Below, one piece after another: positions 43,244 through 51,763 of a stretch of 64,000 nucleotides of DNA. Position 1 is the first letter of the stretch. Each line of letters starts with the position of its first letter. The translations under genes and the position numbers were made by a program. The notes under the pieces are model-generated. The model saw only the letters and a program-made list of their open reading frames with translations, was not told the origin of the DNA and did no database searches. The DNA is from Marinobacter sediminum (GTDB taxonomy: Bacteria; Pseudomonadota; Gammaproteobacteria; Pseudomonadales; Oleiphilaceae): the NCBI RefSeq assembly GCF_023657445.1, contig NZ_JAGTWY010000001.1:372001-436000 (forward strand), in the 5' to 3' direction.

Positions 43244-45517
43244 GTGCTTGCCATCAAACGAAATATCTGGGCATTGTTCTTTCTGATCCTGTCTGGTGGC
43301 GTGGCGCTTCTGGGTTTTAATCTCTATTCCCGCTGGCAAACCGTCCTTTCCGATCATGAGAGCTATCAGAAAGCCCGGGCCAAATTGGTGGCGCAATCTG
43401 TCGACAGTGTGCTTCGCACCCAGGAGCTCGTGCTGGATGTGGTGGGGCGTGAGTTGTTGCGGCAAGAGGATATCTGGTCCCGAAGCCGGCGGATCCCGTT
43501 GCTGGACAGCATTCTGCGAGCCGACCCCTCACTGATCGGATTCGGACTGGCGCGCCCGAACGGAAAGCTCGTCAGAGTCAGTTCTAATCTGGATCTCTCG
43601 ATACTCCCCAACCTGCGAACCCACCCGGAGACCAGAGAGGGCTTTGCACAGGCTCTGGAATCGGATTCCATGGTTTTGGGCCGAACCTACTTCATGGACG
43701 CTTTGGGTTCATGGGTAATTCCCATCCGGAAGGCCCTCCGGTCACCCGAGGGTGATGTGGTAGCGGTGATGACGGCAGGCCTGCAGATTGGATCAGGGCC
43801 AACGGTGTTTGACCAGACCCTCCACGATGGACCAGACGATGCTGTCATTCTGTTTCGGGAAGCTGATGGTTATGTGCAATTCATGTCCCAGGAAGGTGTG
43901 GGACCTGAGCAGTTTTCCGAGATCAGGATTCCAGAGGACCGGAAACTTTCGAATCGGCGAAGCTTTGAGAAACAGCTCAACATGCCCTTCGAGGACGTCT
44001 TTGCCAGTAAGGAAGCAGTCTCTGTAAGGATGCAGCGAGATGGGCATGACGTTCTGATGGCAGGCGTGTTCAACAAGCGTTACCAGCTTTGGGTGTTATC
44101 GGAAACCAAAATGGCGCCTGTCCATCGGGAGTTCGCCCGGTCGTTTTTGGGTTACTTCCTTGCGTATGTCGCTGTGAGTAGCGTTCTCTTTCTTCTTTTC
44201 CGGGTAATTGACCGGACTGAGCGCAAGCGGCATCAGCAACTGATGTTCCAGTCGCGGCACGATGACCTGACCGGATTGCTTAACCGTGCCGGGCTGATGG
44301 ACCGTGTTGAATACCTGATCTCAAAAGACCGTCCGTTCGGCCTGGTGGTCGTGAATATTGATAATTTCCGCGGCATTAACGACCGGTTTGGGGAAGAGTA
44401 CGGTGACAAGACGCTTCAGCAGTTCAGCCAGCGGCTCTGGCAGATGCTTGAAAGCTCTGATGACCTTGCCCGGCTCGGAGGTGACGAGTTCGCCGTTCTC
44501 ACCCGGAATGTCGACCTGCAGGCTCTTGAGAAGGCGTGCATCTCATTGGTTCATCAAATGGCTGATACCGTTGAGGTGGAGCGGTTGCAGTTGCAGGTTA
44601 CGGCCAGTGTCGGCGTCGTCATTTACCCCGATCATGGCGACTCCTTCAGCGACCTGATCCGCGGTGCGCACCTTGCAGTGTATGAAGCCAAGAAAAACCG
44701 CAATTCCGCGTGTGTTTACCTGAAAGAAATGGAAATGGCGTATTTGCGCCGGCTGACCATTGAACAACGGCTTCGCTACGGCCTCGCGCTAGAGGCGCCC
44801 TACATGGTTTACCAGCCCCAGGTGGATGAAAAGGGGCAAACCGTCGCACTGGAATCGCTTGTTCGCTGGCAGGACGAGGAGCTGGGGTTCGTCTCGCCGG
44901 CGGAGTTTGTCGCAGTGGCCGAGCAGAGTGGCCTGATGGTGCCGCTGGGGCATTACGTTCTGAAAAGGAGCATTCGCGAATTCAGTGAGTTGCGGTCTGA
45001 CCTGGGTGATCACCTCGATCTTGCCGTGAACATCTCGGTTATTCAGTTCACCCAGCCGGATTTCGTGGATTCCGTACTGAGCGTACTCGCTAAACACGGC
45101 GTGCCCCCCAGACACCTGGTCCTTGAGATCACGGAAACGCTCTTCATGTATAACTTTGCTCGGGTACTCAATACATTGGAGCGATTGCGGGCGGAGGGTA
45201 TCCGGGTTTCCATGGACGACTTCGGCACGGGCTACTCCTCTCTCAGCCTGTTACGCCAGCTACCCATTGATGAACTGAAGATCGACAAGAGCTTTGTGGA
45301 CCACATTCTGGATGATGAAAAAGCCAGAAACATGATTGAGAGCATCATCGCCATTGCCCGCAACCACAACATGGAGCTGATTGCCGAGGGGGTGGAGCTG
45401 GAAGATCAGGTGAATGCGCTGCTTCACATGGGGTGCCGCCGCTTCCAGGGCTACTACTTCAGCAAACCGCAATCCATGGCCCAGATACGGGACGCCCTCT
45501 CCGCTGAAGTCATCTGA
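43244..45517 (+). CDS. Membrane sensor with Cache, GGDEF and EAL domains
   Basis: From GTG 43244 (AAGGA six bases upstream; earlier in-frame starts reach 43187) the product has 757 residues. Order: transmembrane helix (about 8-28), periplasmic Cache/PDC-like domain (about 30-290), second helix (about 300-322), GGDEF domain with LGGDEF intact and EAL domain with ESLVRW, EITE, DDFGTGYS, KIDKSF and AEGVE. Both activities look possible; Ser replaces Ala in the EAL triplet, which is tolerated. It probably couples a periplasmic ligand to c-di-GMP turnover. Confidence 0.92.
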   Translation: MLAIKRNIWALFFLILSGGVALLGFNLYSRWQTVLSDHESYQKARAKLVAQSVDSVLRTQELVLDVVGRELLRQEDIWSRSRRIPLLDSILRADPSLIGFGLARPNGKLVRVSSNLDLSILPNLRTHPETREGFAQALESDSMVLGRTYFMDALGSWVIPIRKALRSPEGDVVAVMTAGLQIGSGPTVFDQTLHDGPDDAVILFREADGYVQFMSQEGVGPEQFSEIRIPEDRKLSNRRSFEKQLNMPFEDVFASKEAVSVRMQRDGHDVLMAGVFNKRYQLWVLSETKMAPVHREFARSFLGYFLAYVAVSSVLFLLFRVIDRTERKRHQQLMFQSRHDDLTGLLNRAGLMDRVEYLISKDRPFGLVVVNIDNFRGINDRFGEEYGDKTLQQFSQRLWQMLESSDDLARLGGDEFAVLTRNVDLQALEKACISLVHQMADTVEVERLQLQVTASVGVVIYPDHGDSFSDLIRGAHLAVYEAKKNRNSACVYLKEMEMAYLRRLTIEQRLRYGLALEAPYMVYQPQVDEKGQTVALESLVRWQDEELGFVSPAEFVAVAEQSGLMVPLGHYVLKRSIREFSELRSDLGDHLDLAVNISVIQFTQPDFVDSVLSVLAKHGVPPRHLVLEITETLFMYNFARVLNTLERLRAEGIRVSMDDFGTGYSSLSLLRQLPIDELKIDKSFVDHILDDEKARNMIESIIAIARNHNMELIAEGVELEDQVNALLHMGCRRFQGYYFSKPQSMAQIRDALSAEVI

Positions 45518-45519
45518 AC

Positions 45520-45542
45520 TGCTGCGACGATAAGACGCAGCA
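45520..45542 (+). terminator. Weak hairpin after the GGDEF-EAL gene
   Basis: TGCTGCG (45520-45526) and CGCAGCA (45536-45542) form a 7-bp stem with a nine-base loop, 2 bp after the stop codon. The following AATCATTTGG is a poor T-tract, so termination is uncertain. Confidence 0.4.
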
Positions 45543-45617
45543 AATCATTTGGCGGTGGGGTGTCAATGCCCCTATTCTAACTGGTAACTACCTGTTTGCC
45601 GTAAGGAAACCGCTGAT

Positions 45618-46121
45618 ATGAAAATTCGAACCGCGACCGTTGCCCTGCTGTTGGCCCTGTGGTCTGCCTGTGGCTTCGCCCATGACTACGCTCTTGGCCA
45701 CGTAAAAATCGATCACCCCTGGAGCCGCCCAACCCCCCCAGGCACCCCCATGGGTGTAGGTTACCTGGCCATCACCAACAGTGGCGACAAGACCATTACC
45801 CTCACCAGCGCCGAAACCCCCCGGGCTGCCCGAATCTCCATTCACCAATCCAGCATGAAAGACGGCGTAATGCGCATGCAGCCTGTGAAAGGCGGCCTGA
45901 CCATACCCGCAGGCAAAACCGTAGAGCTCAAACCCCACGGCTACCACCTGATGCTGGAAAAGCTGAAATCGCCCCTGGTGGAAGGGGAGAGCATACCCGT
46001 CACTCTGCGGTTTGACGGTGCCGAGGCCATGGACGTTGAGCTGACGGTAAAGCCGCTGGACGGTGGCATGCGGAAACAGGACATGAAGATGGACCATACC
46101 GGACACAATATGGAAAACTGA
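45618..46121 (+). CDS. Periplasmic copper chaperone PCu(A)C
   Basis: The 167-residue product has a signal peptide (to about residue 21) and the PCu(A)C cupredoxin-like domain. The copper ligands appear as ISIHQSSM, GVMRMQ and HGYHLML, fitting the H(M)X10MX21HXM pattern. An added C-terminal Met/His tail (GGMRKQDMKMDHTGHNMEN) offers further Cu(I) ligands. It likely delivers copper to cytochrome oxidase. AAGGAAA precedes the ATG. No Sco or cox gene is adjacent. Confidence 0.92.
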   Translation: MKIRTATVALLLALWSACGFAHDYALGHVKIDHPWSRPTPPGTPMGVGYLAITNSGDKTITLTSAETPRAARISIHQSSMKDGVMRMQPVKGGLTIPAGKTVELKPHGYHLMLEKLKSPLVEGESIPVTLRFDGAEAMDVELTVKPLDGGMRKQDMKMDHTGHNMEN

Positions 46122-46169
46122 AAAACGATAATTTGGTGATTCAGAAAGAACGTGTTCAGAATCGATGAC

Positions 46170-46250
46170 AGCCAACAAGTCGTTGGAGTGTGATGTTTGT
46201 TCCGTACGCGGTGCGTGCCCCACAAACGCCCCTCAGCCCAGGCGTTAGTT
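46170..46250 (+). other. Integron attC-like recombination site
   Basis: The 81-bp segment matches attC architecture. R'' AGCCAAC (46170-46176) pairs with R' GTTAGTT (46244-46250), with one mismatch and one wobble. L'' GTTGGAG (46182-46188) pairs with L' CTCAGC (46232-46237), leaving G46186 unpaired as the expected extrahelical base. Spacers are 5 and 6 nt. The interior adds GTTTGT/ACAAAC and GTACGC/GCGTGC pairings. The acetyltransferase gene starts 17 bp after R'. The last base of R' departs from GTTRRRY in one internal position. Confidence 0.65.
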
Positions 46251-46266
46251 TTCACATGGAGTTTCA

Positions 46267-46746
46267 ATGTCAGTTGTAATACGAGAAGCAAATAAAGATG
46301 ACTCAGGTTTAATTCTCGGGTTTGTTAAAGAATTAGCAAAATATCAGAAATCTGAACATGAAGTCCGCGCTACTGAGTCGTCTCTTAAGAATTCGCTCTT
46401 TGCTGAAAATTCTTCTACAAAAGCTGTTATTTGCGAGAAACAAGGTGAGCCAATTGGTTTTGCCGTTTACTATTTTAATTATTCAACCTGGTTAGGAAAG
46501 CATGGTCTCTACCTTGAGGATTTGTATGTAACTCATGCGGAGCGGGGTAGTGGGGCAGGAAAGTGTATTCTAAAGCATCTGGCTAAAATTGCTTTGGATA
46601 ATAGGTGCGGAAGGCTTGAGTGGAGTGTGCTTGAATGGAACGAAACTGCTATTGAATTTTATAAATCACTTGGTGCTAAGCCAAAAGATGAATGGATTGG
46701 CTATCAGTTAACCGGTTTCGAGTTACTTTCTTTGGCTGAGTGTTAA
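46267..46746 (+). CDS. GNAT acetyltransferase, cassette-like and AT-rich
   Basis: The 159-residue GNAT protein has LYLEDLYVTHAERGSGAGKCILKHL, the acetyl-CoA-binding R/QXXGXG/A region, and the SAT-like WSVLEWNETAIEFYKSLGAK. It is closest to spermidine/diamine N-acetyltransferase-like proteins, which are common in integron cassettes. Composition is foreign: three 60-base lines I counted within the gene are together about 39% G+C, against about 65% for a line in the preceding gene. GGAG at 46258-46261 precedes the ATG. No attC was found downstream. Confidence 0.9.
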   Translation: MSVVIREANKDDSGLILGFVKELAKYQKSEHEVRATESSLKNSLFAENSSTKAVICEKQGEPIGFAVYYFNYSTWLGKHGLYLEDLYVTHAERGSGAGKCILKHLAKIALDNRCGRLEWSVLEWNETAIEFYKSLGAKPKDEWIGYQLTGFELLSLAEC

Positions 46747-46861
46747 AGCTGACCAATTTCATGTGATCGGTTTTTTATGCCTCCGGTTCAACAGCCGAAT
46801 CCGAACCGGCGCAGTGAAGTCCGGTATGCTGGCCCTCCCGACCTTGAATGACTGCCTCAAG

Positions 46862-47791
46862 TCACTCAGGCGTATGTGCGTTTTTCCCGAGGTGATCCGG
46901 CAATGCCGGTATCATTTCCTTGAGCAAACCGATTAACCGGTTGTTCGCCCATTTCTGCTTGTACACCAGTCCAAAACGATAGTGAAAGGCCGGCTTGAAC
47001 GGCTTGATCAGAAGGTCATCACGGGCCGCCTGGTGGTCGTAGGCTGTGATGGGGTTGATCAGGGTGATACCGACACCGTTGGCAACCAGTGAGCAAATGG
47101 CAGCGATGTTGGCTTCGGTTTTACCGGCGATGCGAATGTTTTTCTCCGACAGGTGCAGCAGGAGCTGGTCGGCGGCCAGATTGGGCTGGTTGGGTATGAC
47201 CAGGTGCTGGCCTTTGAGGTCCTCTGTTGTGATCACCCTGGCTTTGGCCAGGCTGTGGTTTTTTGGCATCAGACACACGGCTTCGGTTGAGATCAACTCA
47301 TCAACCGCCAGTACCTGACTGGTAACCGGAAGGGTGACAAATCCGACATCGAAATAACCCGCTTCAACCGCACGAACCACTTCCGGGCTGGGCATGATGT
47401 CCAGGTAGATGCTGTATTTAGGGTTGTCACTCAGAATACGGGCGATGGTTTTGGGGACATAGGCAAAACCCAGAGCCGGTGCAGAGGCGATGCGTATGCG
47501 CGAGGCGCCAAATTCGCGCAGTGACACAATGCTGTGCTTCATGTTCTCCAAGTTGCTCAGCAAACCAAGAATCTCACCATAGAGCTCATCGGCCTCAGGC
47601 AGAGCGATTAGCCGCTTCTTGTGCCGCATGAAGAGCGGAATTCCAATATTTTCTTCCAACTGCGCCAGAGATCGACTGACGCCAGACTGGGTAATGCCCA
47701 AATCCCGGGCGGTCCGTGTGGCCGTGCCGGTCTCGTAAAGCGTTTTAAAAATAAGCAGAGATTTCAGAGAATTAAGATTTATGTCGCTCAT
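46862..47791 (-). CDS. LysR-family regulator of the aminotransferase/transport operon
   Basis: The 309-residue protein has a LysR winged helix (about 5-65, RTARDLGITQSGVSRSLAQLEENIGIPLF) and a co-inducer domain. It is divergent from the class III aminotransferase gene over a 104-bp gap with two adjacent dyads, one of T-N11-A form, so it is very probably the operon's regulator. The inducer is unknown but likely the transported amino compound or a breakdown product. Confidence 0.92.
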   Translation of the reverse strand: MSDINLNSLKSLLIFKTLYETGTATRTARDLGITQSGVSRSLAQLEENIGIPLFMRHKKRLIALPEADELYGEILGLLSNLENMKHSIVSLREFGASRIRIASAPALGFAYVPKTIARILSDNPKYSIYLDIMPSPEVVRAVEAGYFDVGFVTLPVTSQVLAVDELISTEAVCLMPKNHSLAKARVITTEDLKGQHLVIPNQPNLAADQLLLHLSEKNIRIAGKTEANIAAICSLVANGVGITLINPITAYDHQAARDDLLIKPFKPAFHYRFGLVYKQKWANNRLIGLLKEMIPALPDHLGKNAHTPE

Positions 47792-47828
47792 ATCGGCTGA
47801 TCTCGGAGGCGATTTTCTGGACTAAAAC

Positions 47829-47864
47829 ATGATTTTAAATCATCAAATAATGAAAAAACATTAT
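47829..47864. promoter_or_regulatory. Paired LysR-type operator sites
   Basis: Two perfect dyads lie side by side. ATGATTTTAAATCAT (47829-47843) includes TGATTTTAAATCA, which fits T-N11-A. ATAATG-AAAAAA-CATTAT (47847-47864) follows three bases later. This matches the recognition-site plus activation-site arrangement of LysR regulators. The second dyad is 31 bp before the aminotransferase ATG, so it would overlap the promoter. Confidence 0.65.
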
Positions 47865-47895
47865 GCGTTGAAATAAATGTTTAGCTGTTCCTATA

Positions 47896-49287
47896 ATGAA
47901 AATCGATCAAAAAAACACCGATCCTTTTGCAAGGATAGCTGATGCCATGTCCAGCAACGCTTTGTTCTATCTGACCAGTAATGACATGCCGCTGGTCAGC
48001 CATGCCGATGGCATTTATATCTGGGATACCACAGGGCGCCGTTACATCGATGCCTGCTCTGGTGCCATCACCTGTAATATTGGCCACAATCATCCCACCG
48101 TAAAACGCGCCATGGTTGAGCAACTCGATAAGGTTGCTTTCAGTTATCGCACCCAGTTCGAAAGCCAGGTCGCGCTGGACCTGGCAACCAGACTGGTTGA
48201 TCTGACCGACGGTGAGCTGGACAAAGTCTTTTTTGTCGGCAGCGGTTCAGAAGCGGTCGAGAGCGCGATCAAACTGGCGGTCCAGTATTTCGTCGCCAAA
48301 GGGCAGCCAGAGCGTTGCAAGTTTGTTTCGCTGCGCCCTTCCTACCATGGCAGCACCATCGGAGCACTTGGACTGACCGGGTATGAGCCCCTGGAGGCGC
48401 CCTATCGCGCGATCACTCTTGGCTCTGTCAAGGTGCCCTCGCCGGATTTGTACCGTTACCGGGAAGCCAGCGTTGAAGAACACATTGCGTCGGTGCTGGA
48501 ACAGACCGAAAACGCCATTCTGGCGGCAGGCCCGGAGACCATTGCCGCCCTGGCGCTGGAGCCGGTTGGCGGTGCCAGCACCGGCGGACGCATGGTCACC
48601 AGGGCCTATATGGAAGGGCTGCGGGCTTTGTGTGACCGCTACGGTTGCCTGCTGATTATGGACGAAGTGCTCAGCGGCATGGGCCGTACCGGTGCCTGGT
48701 TTGCCTACCAGCATTTCGATGTGGTGCCCGACATTATGGCGCTGGCCAAAGGGCTCGGTTCTGGCTACTACCCCATCGCGGCCATGATGGCGCGTCAGGA
48801 GCTGGTTGACGAGGTGAGTCGCAGTGGCGGCTTCATGCACGGCCATACCTACGCCGGTAACCCCCTGGCCTGTGCTACGGCCCTTGCTGTCATTGGTGTG
48901 ATGAGCTCGGAACAGCTTGTCAGCAATGCGGTAGAGCAGGGTGCCTATCTTCGTCAGCAACTTGACCAACTGGCTCTCAAGTATGACTGCATTGGCAATG
49001 TACGGGGCATCGGCTTGTTGCAGGGAGTGGAACTGGTGCAGGACAAGGCGGGAAAGCGGCCGTTCCCGGCATCGTTCAATGCCTTCGACAAGCTCACCGC
49101 TCTGGCCAAGGCCCGTGGCCTGCTGATTTATCCGAGGCGTTGCCTGGATGGCCTGGAGGGGGATCATGTGTTGATTACACCGCCCCTGACCGTCACCACT
49201 ACGGACATTGACGACATAATCGCCCTGCTGGACGACAGCCTGGCTGCCTTTGAACAGGTAGCGCGAGAGCAGGCGGTCTGTTCATGA
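47896..49287 (+). CDS. Class III pyridoxal-phosphate aminotransferase
   Basis: The 463-residue product has class III (omega-) aminotransferase marks: GSGSEAVESAIKLA for phosphate binding, YHGSTIGAL, IMDEVLSGMGRTG with the ring-binding Asp, Schiff-base Lys in ALAKGLGSGYYP and HTYAGNPLACA. Such enzymes act on omega-amino groups of amino acids or diamines. It is first in an operon with CoA-transferase subunits, an ABC transporter, a deacetylase-like enzyme and RidA. The stop overlaps the next start by four bases (ATGA). Substrate unknown. Confidence 0.92.
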   Translation: MKIDQKNTDPFARIADAMSSNALFYLTSNDMPLVSHADGIYIWDTTGRRYIDACSGAITCNIGHNHPTVKRAMVEQLDKVAFSYRTQFESQVALDLATRLVDLTDGELDKVFFVGSGSEAVESAIKLAVQYFVAKGQPERCKFVSLRPSYHGSTIGALGLTGYEPLEAPYRAITLGSVKVPSPDLYRYREASVEEHIASVLEQTENAILAAGPETIAALALEPVGGASTGGRMVTRAYMEGLRALCDRYGCLLIMDEVLSGMGRTGAWFAYQHFDVVPDIMALAKGLGSGYYPIAAMMARQELVDEVSRSGGFMHGHTYAGNPLACATALAVIGVMSSEQLVSNAVEQGAYLRQQLDQLALKYDCIGNVRGIGLLQGVELVQDKAGKRPFPASFNAFDKLTALAKARGLLIYPRRCLDGLEGDHVLITPPLTVTTTDIDDIIALLDDSLAAFEQVAREQAVCS

Positions 49288-49979
49288 AAAAGAATCAAAG
49301 CCTGGAAAATGCCATCGCCGCCATCCCGTCCGGAGCTGTGGTTATGGTCGGTGGTTTTGGCAATCCGGGTACGCCGTTCAGCCTGATCAATGAACTGGTG
49401 CGTCAGGGACAGACCGGTCTGACGCTTATCAAGAACGATGCCAACGAACCCGGTCATGGTTTGAGCAGGCTGATGGAGAATGGCCAGGTGAGCAAGCTGA
49501 TCACCACGCATATTGGCCTGAACAAACGCGTGATTGATTTAATGAACCAGGGCGAATTTGAGGTTGAGTTTCATCCCCAGGGCATTCTGGCCGAAAAGAT
49601 TCGCACCGCCGGTGCTGGCAGCTTTGGTTTCCTCACTGACATCGGCATCCATTCCGAGATTACCCGGCCAGAAGATCTGCTCGAATGGCAAGGTCAGACC
49701 TACAAGGTCGAGATGGCGTTGTCGGCTGACTATGCTCTCATTCATGCCGCACAGGCGGACTGGATCGGCAATCTGGTGTATCGGGGCTCGGCTATCAACT
49801 TCAGCCCCTTGATGGCCATGGCTGCGAACCACGTCATTGCTGAAACGCCGGATCTCGGTGAGCCCGGCCGATTCAAACCGGAACAGGTGCATACGCCGGG
49901 GGCCTTCGTCGACAGCATTGTACCGCTGGAATCACTCACCTCTGACTACGGGATTCTGGAGCATCATGTCCGCCGCTGA
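49284..49979 (+). CDS. CoA-transferase subunit A (3-oxoacid/AtoD-like)
   Basis: The 231-residue product is a class I CoA-transferase alpha subunit, with VMVGGFGNPGTP near the start, LIKNDANEPGHGLSRLMENGQV and EFHPQGILAEKIRTAGAG. With subunit B it moves CoA between acids, through a glutamyl-CoA thioester on subunit B. It overlaps the aminotransferase gene by four bases and subunit B by 14, so all three are coupled. It probably activates the acid left after deamination. Confidence 0.92.
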   Translation: MKKNQSLENAIAAIPSGAVVMVGGFGNPGTPFSLINELVRQGQTGLTLIKNDANEPGHGLSRLMENGQVSKLITTHIGLNKRVIDLMNQGEFEVEFHPQGILAEKIRTAGAGSFGFLTDIGIHSEITRPEDLLEWQGQTYKVEMALSADYALIHAAQADWIGNLVYRGSAINFSPLMAMAANHVIAETPDLGEPGRFKPEQVHTPGAFVDSIVPLESLTSDYGILEHHVRR

Positions 49980-50613
49980 ACGCATTTTGGGCCGGGCGGT
50001 GAATGAAATCACCCCGGGCAGCATTGTTAATCTGGGTATTGGTTTGCCAACGCAGGTTATCCGTTACCTTCCGGACGACTTCGATGTACAGATCCATTCG
50101 GAGAACGGCATTCTCGGTGCCTGGAAGCAGAGTCCACCAGAGGAAATGGACCCCTTCCTCATTGATGCTGCCGGCGCCTATGTTTCCCTTCGCGAGGGGG
50201 CCAGTCTGTTCGACAGTGCTGTCTCTTTCGCCATGATTCGTCGCGCTCGCCTGGATTTGACCATGATTGGCGCCTTCGAAGTCGACGAGCACGGCAACCT
50301 TGCCAACTGGAAAATTCCGGGCAAATTTTCGCCAGGGATTGGTGGTGCCATGGAGCTGGCACAAAAGACACGGCGCATCGTCGTGCTGACGACCCATACT
50401 GATAAACACGGTCGACCCAAGATCCTTAAAAATTGCCGATTACCTTTGACGGCTGAAGCCTGCGTTAACCGCATAGTGTCCGACCTCGCTGTGATGGACA
50501 TTACTCCGCAAGGCCTGGTGGTGCGTGAAAAACTGGTCCAGATCAGTAACGCTGATTTGCAGGCCAAGACCGAAGCGGAGCTGACGTTTGCCACCGGAGA
50601 GGCAGAGTCATGA
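49966..50613 (+). CDS. CoA-transferase subunit B (3-oxoacid/AtoA-like)
   Basis: The 215-residue product (ATG 49966, inside the end of subunit A) has NLGIGLPTQV and HSENGILGAW, where Glu of SENG is the catalytic residue forming the CoA thioester. The C-terminal LVVREKL and LQAKTEAELTF are typical. It works only with subunit A. Donor and acceptor acids are unknown; acetoacetate or 3-oxoadipate specificity is not implied by the context. A short frame begins at its stop. Confidence 0.92.
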   Translation: MSAAERILGRAVNEITPGSIVNLGIGLPTQVIRYLPDDFDVQIHSENGILGAWKQSPPEEMDPFLIDAAGAYVSLREGASLFDSAVSFAMIRRARLDLTMIGAFEVDEHGNLANWKIPGKFSPGIGGAMELAQKTRRIVVLTTHTDKHGRPKILKNCRLPLTAEACVNRIVSDLAVMDITPQGLVVREKLVQISNADLQAKTEAELTFATGEAES

Positions 50614-50741
50614 CCTTTATCGATGAAGTTTTGCCCTTTGCCGTGTCGGATGCCGGGCAATCCCCACTAGACGCGTGCATCAGGAGAAAACGGACAGGAG
50701 GTGACCCTACCAGCAAACAAAATAGTTATATCTATAATTAA
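50610..50741 (+). CDS. 43-codon frame after the CoA-transferase, possible truncated gene
   Basis: ATG 50610 overlaps the CoA-transferase stop in an ATGA, the same coupling used earlier in this operon. The peptide opens TFIDEVLPFAVSDAGQSP and then becomes basic and low-complexity, ending at TAA 50739-50741. The first 18 residues look like a real protein start, the rest does not. I suspect a gene cut short by a deletion between the CoA-transferase and the ABC transporter. I do not recognise the family. Confidence 0.4.
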   Translation: MTFIDEVLPFAVSDAGQSPLDACIRRKRTGGDPTSKQNSYIYN

Positions 50742-50795
50742 CGTGGATGGATAAAAGCGATCGATCCTGGCTCAACAGTTCCAGTGTGAAGAGGT

Positions 50796-50819
50796 GCGAT
50801 GCATCGATGTGTGCATTGC
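50796..50819. promoter_or_regulatory. Inverted repeat upstream of the binding-protein gene
   Basis: GCGATGCA (50796-50803) and TGCATTGC (50812-50819) form an imperfect dyad with an eight-base spacer, 32 bp before the substrate-binding-protein ATG and followed by TTATAAAAAAG. It could be an operator for a second promoter, or a weak terminator for the three upstream genes. The sequence does not decide. Confidence 0.4.
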
Positions 50820-50850
50820 TTTATAAAAAAGTCTGAACAGGAAGAAGAAT

Positions 50851-51654
50851 ATGAAGACTCTTACTAAAAGGTTCTCCCAATCTCTGGCTGTCGCAGCAAT
50901 AGTCGCCAGTGCAGCGGCCATGGTCGCCATGCCCGCGCAGGCGCGTGATATGGATGAAATTCGTGATGACGTATTTCAGGTTGTAAATTCCGGCGCGTAC
51001 CCTCCCTTCAGTTTTGTGAACACCAAGGGCGAACTGGTTGGCTTTGATGTTGATATTGCCAGGGCCCTGGCTGAAAAGATGGACGTTGAGGTCAACGTTC
51101 AATCATCGCCCTGGAACGGCATCATCGCCGCCATGGTCGGTGGCCGTTTTGATGCCTGCATCTGCAGCATGAGCAATACCGAAGAGCGTCGGAAGGCAAT
51201 TGACTTTTCCGACCCTTACTACAGCGCCGGGCTGTCAGTGTGGGTGCAAGAAGGCACCGACGACATTAACAGCATTGAAGACTTTGCTGGCAAAAAGGTC
51301 GGCTCAACCCTGGGTGAAACCGGCAACCAGTGGGCAGTGGAAAATGGCGCAGGCAAATGGACTAACCAGACCTTCCAGGGCCTGCCGAGCATGATGAACG
51401 GCCTGACCACAGGCCGCATCGATCTGATGATTGCCGATGATGTGCCTGTGCTGGTTGCCATGCAGGAGGACTCACCCGCAATCAAGATGGTCGACGTTGG
51501 TGAATTGCCACGTTGGCCTGCCGCCATTTCTGTTCAAAAAAACAGCCCTGAACTGCTTGAAGCGTTGAATACTGCCCTGGCAGAAATCAAGGCTGATGGC
51601 ACGTACCAGGACATTGTCGACAAGTGGATTGGCGAGGGCGCCAACATCGAGTAA
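50851..51654 (+). CDS. Periplasmic binding protein of a polar amino acid ABC transporter
   Basis: The 267-residue product has a signal peptide (to about residue 31, MPAQARD) and a family 3 solute-binding fold: YPPFSFVNTKGELVGFDVDIARAL, RRKAIDFSDPYYSAG and GKKVGSTLGETGNQW. A carboxylate-binding Arg context (FSDPYY preceded by TEERR) suggests an amino acid or opine-like ligand. First gene of the transporter part; it probably has the highest expression because of a hairpin after it. Ligand unknown. Confidence 0.93.
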   Translation: MKTLTKRFSQSLAVAAIVASAAAMVAMPAQARDMDEIRDDVFQVVNSGAYPPFSFVNTKGELVGFDVDIARALAEKMDVEVNVQSSPWNGIIAAMVGGRFDACICSMSNTEERRKAIDFSDPYYSAGLSVWVQEGTDDINSIEDFAGKKVGSTLGETGNQWAVENGAGKWTNQTFQGLPSMMNGLTTGRIDLMIADDVPVLVAMQEDSPAIKMVDVGELPRWPAAISVQKNSPELLEALNTALAEIKADGTYQDIVDKWIGEGANIE

Positions 51655-51663
51655 AGGCGGGGC

Positions 51664-51696
51664 AAGTGGGGTGAAGGTTCGCCTTTCACCCCACTT
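51664..51696 (+). terminator. Intra-operon hairpin after the binding-protein gene
   Basis: AAGTGGGGTGAAGG (51664-51677) pairs with CCTTTCACCCCACTT (51682-51696) around a TTCG tetraloop, with one bulged T. It lies 9 bp after the stop and before the permease gene, with little T-tract. Such hairpins typically cause partial termination and protect the binding-protein message so that it outnumbers the permeases. Confidence 0.75.
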
Positions 51697-51763
51697 TTCA
51701 CTTCGCTCTCGGCGACAACATGTCGAGCGTTGTATCAACAACAATCGCTAGGAAGGTATGACC

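Noticed and set aside
46747..46861. A second attC site downstream of the acetyltransferase gene
   Set aside because: I looked for paired R and L boxes and found only an unrelated CCGGTTC/GAACCGG hairpin, with no GTTRRRY end.
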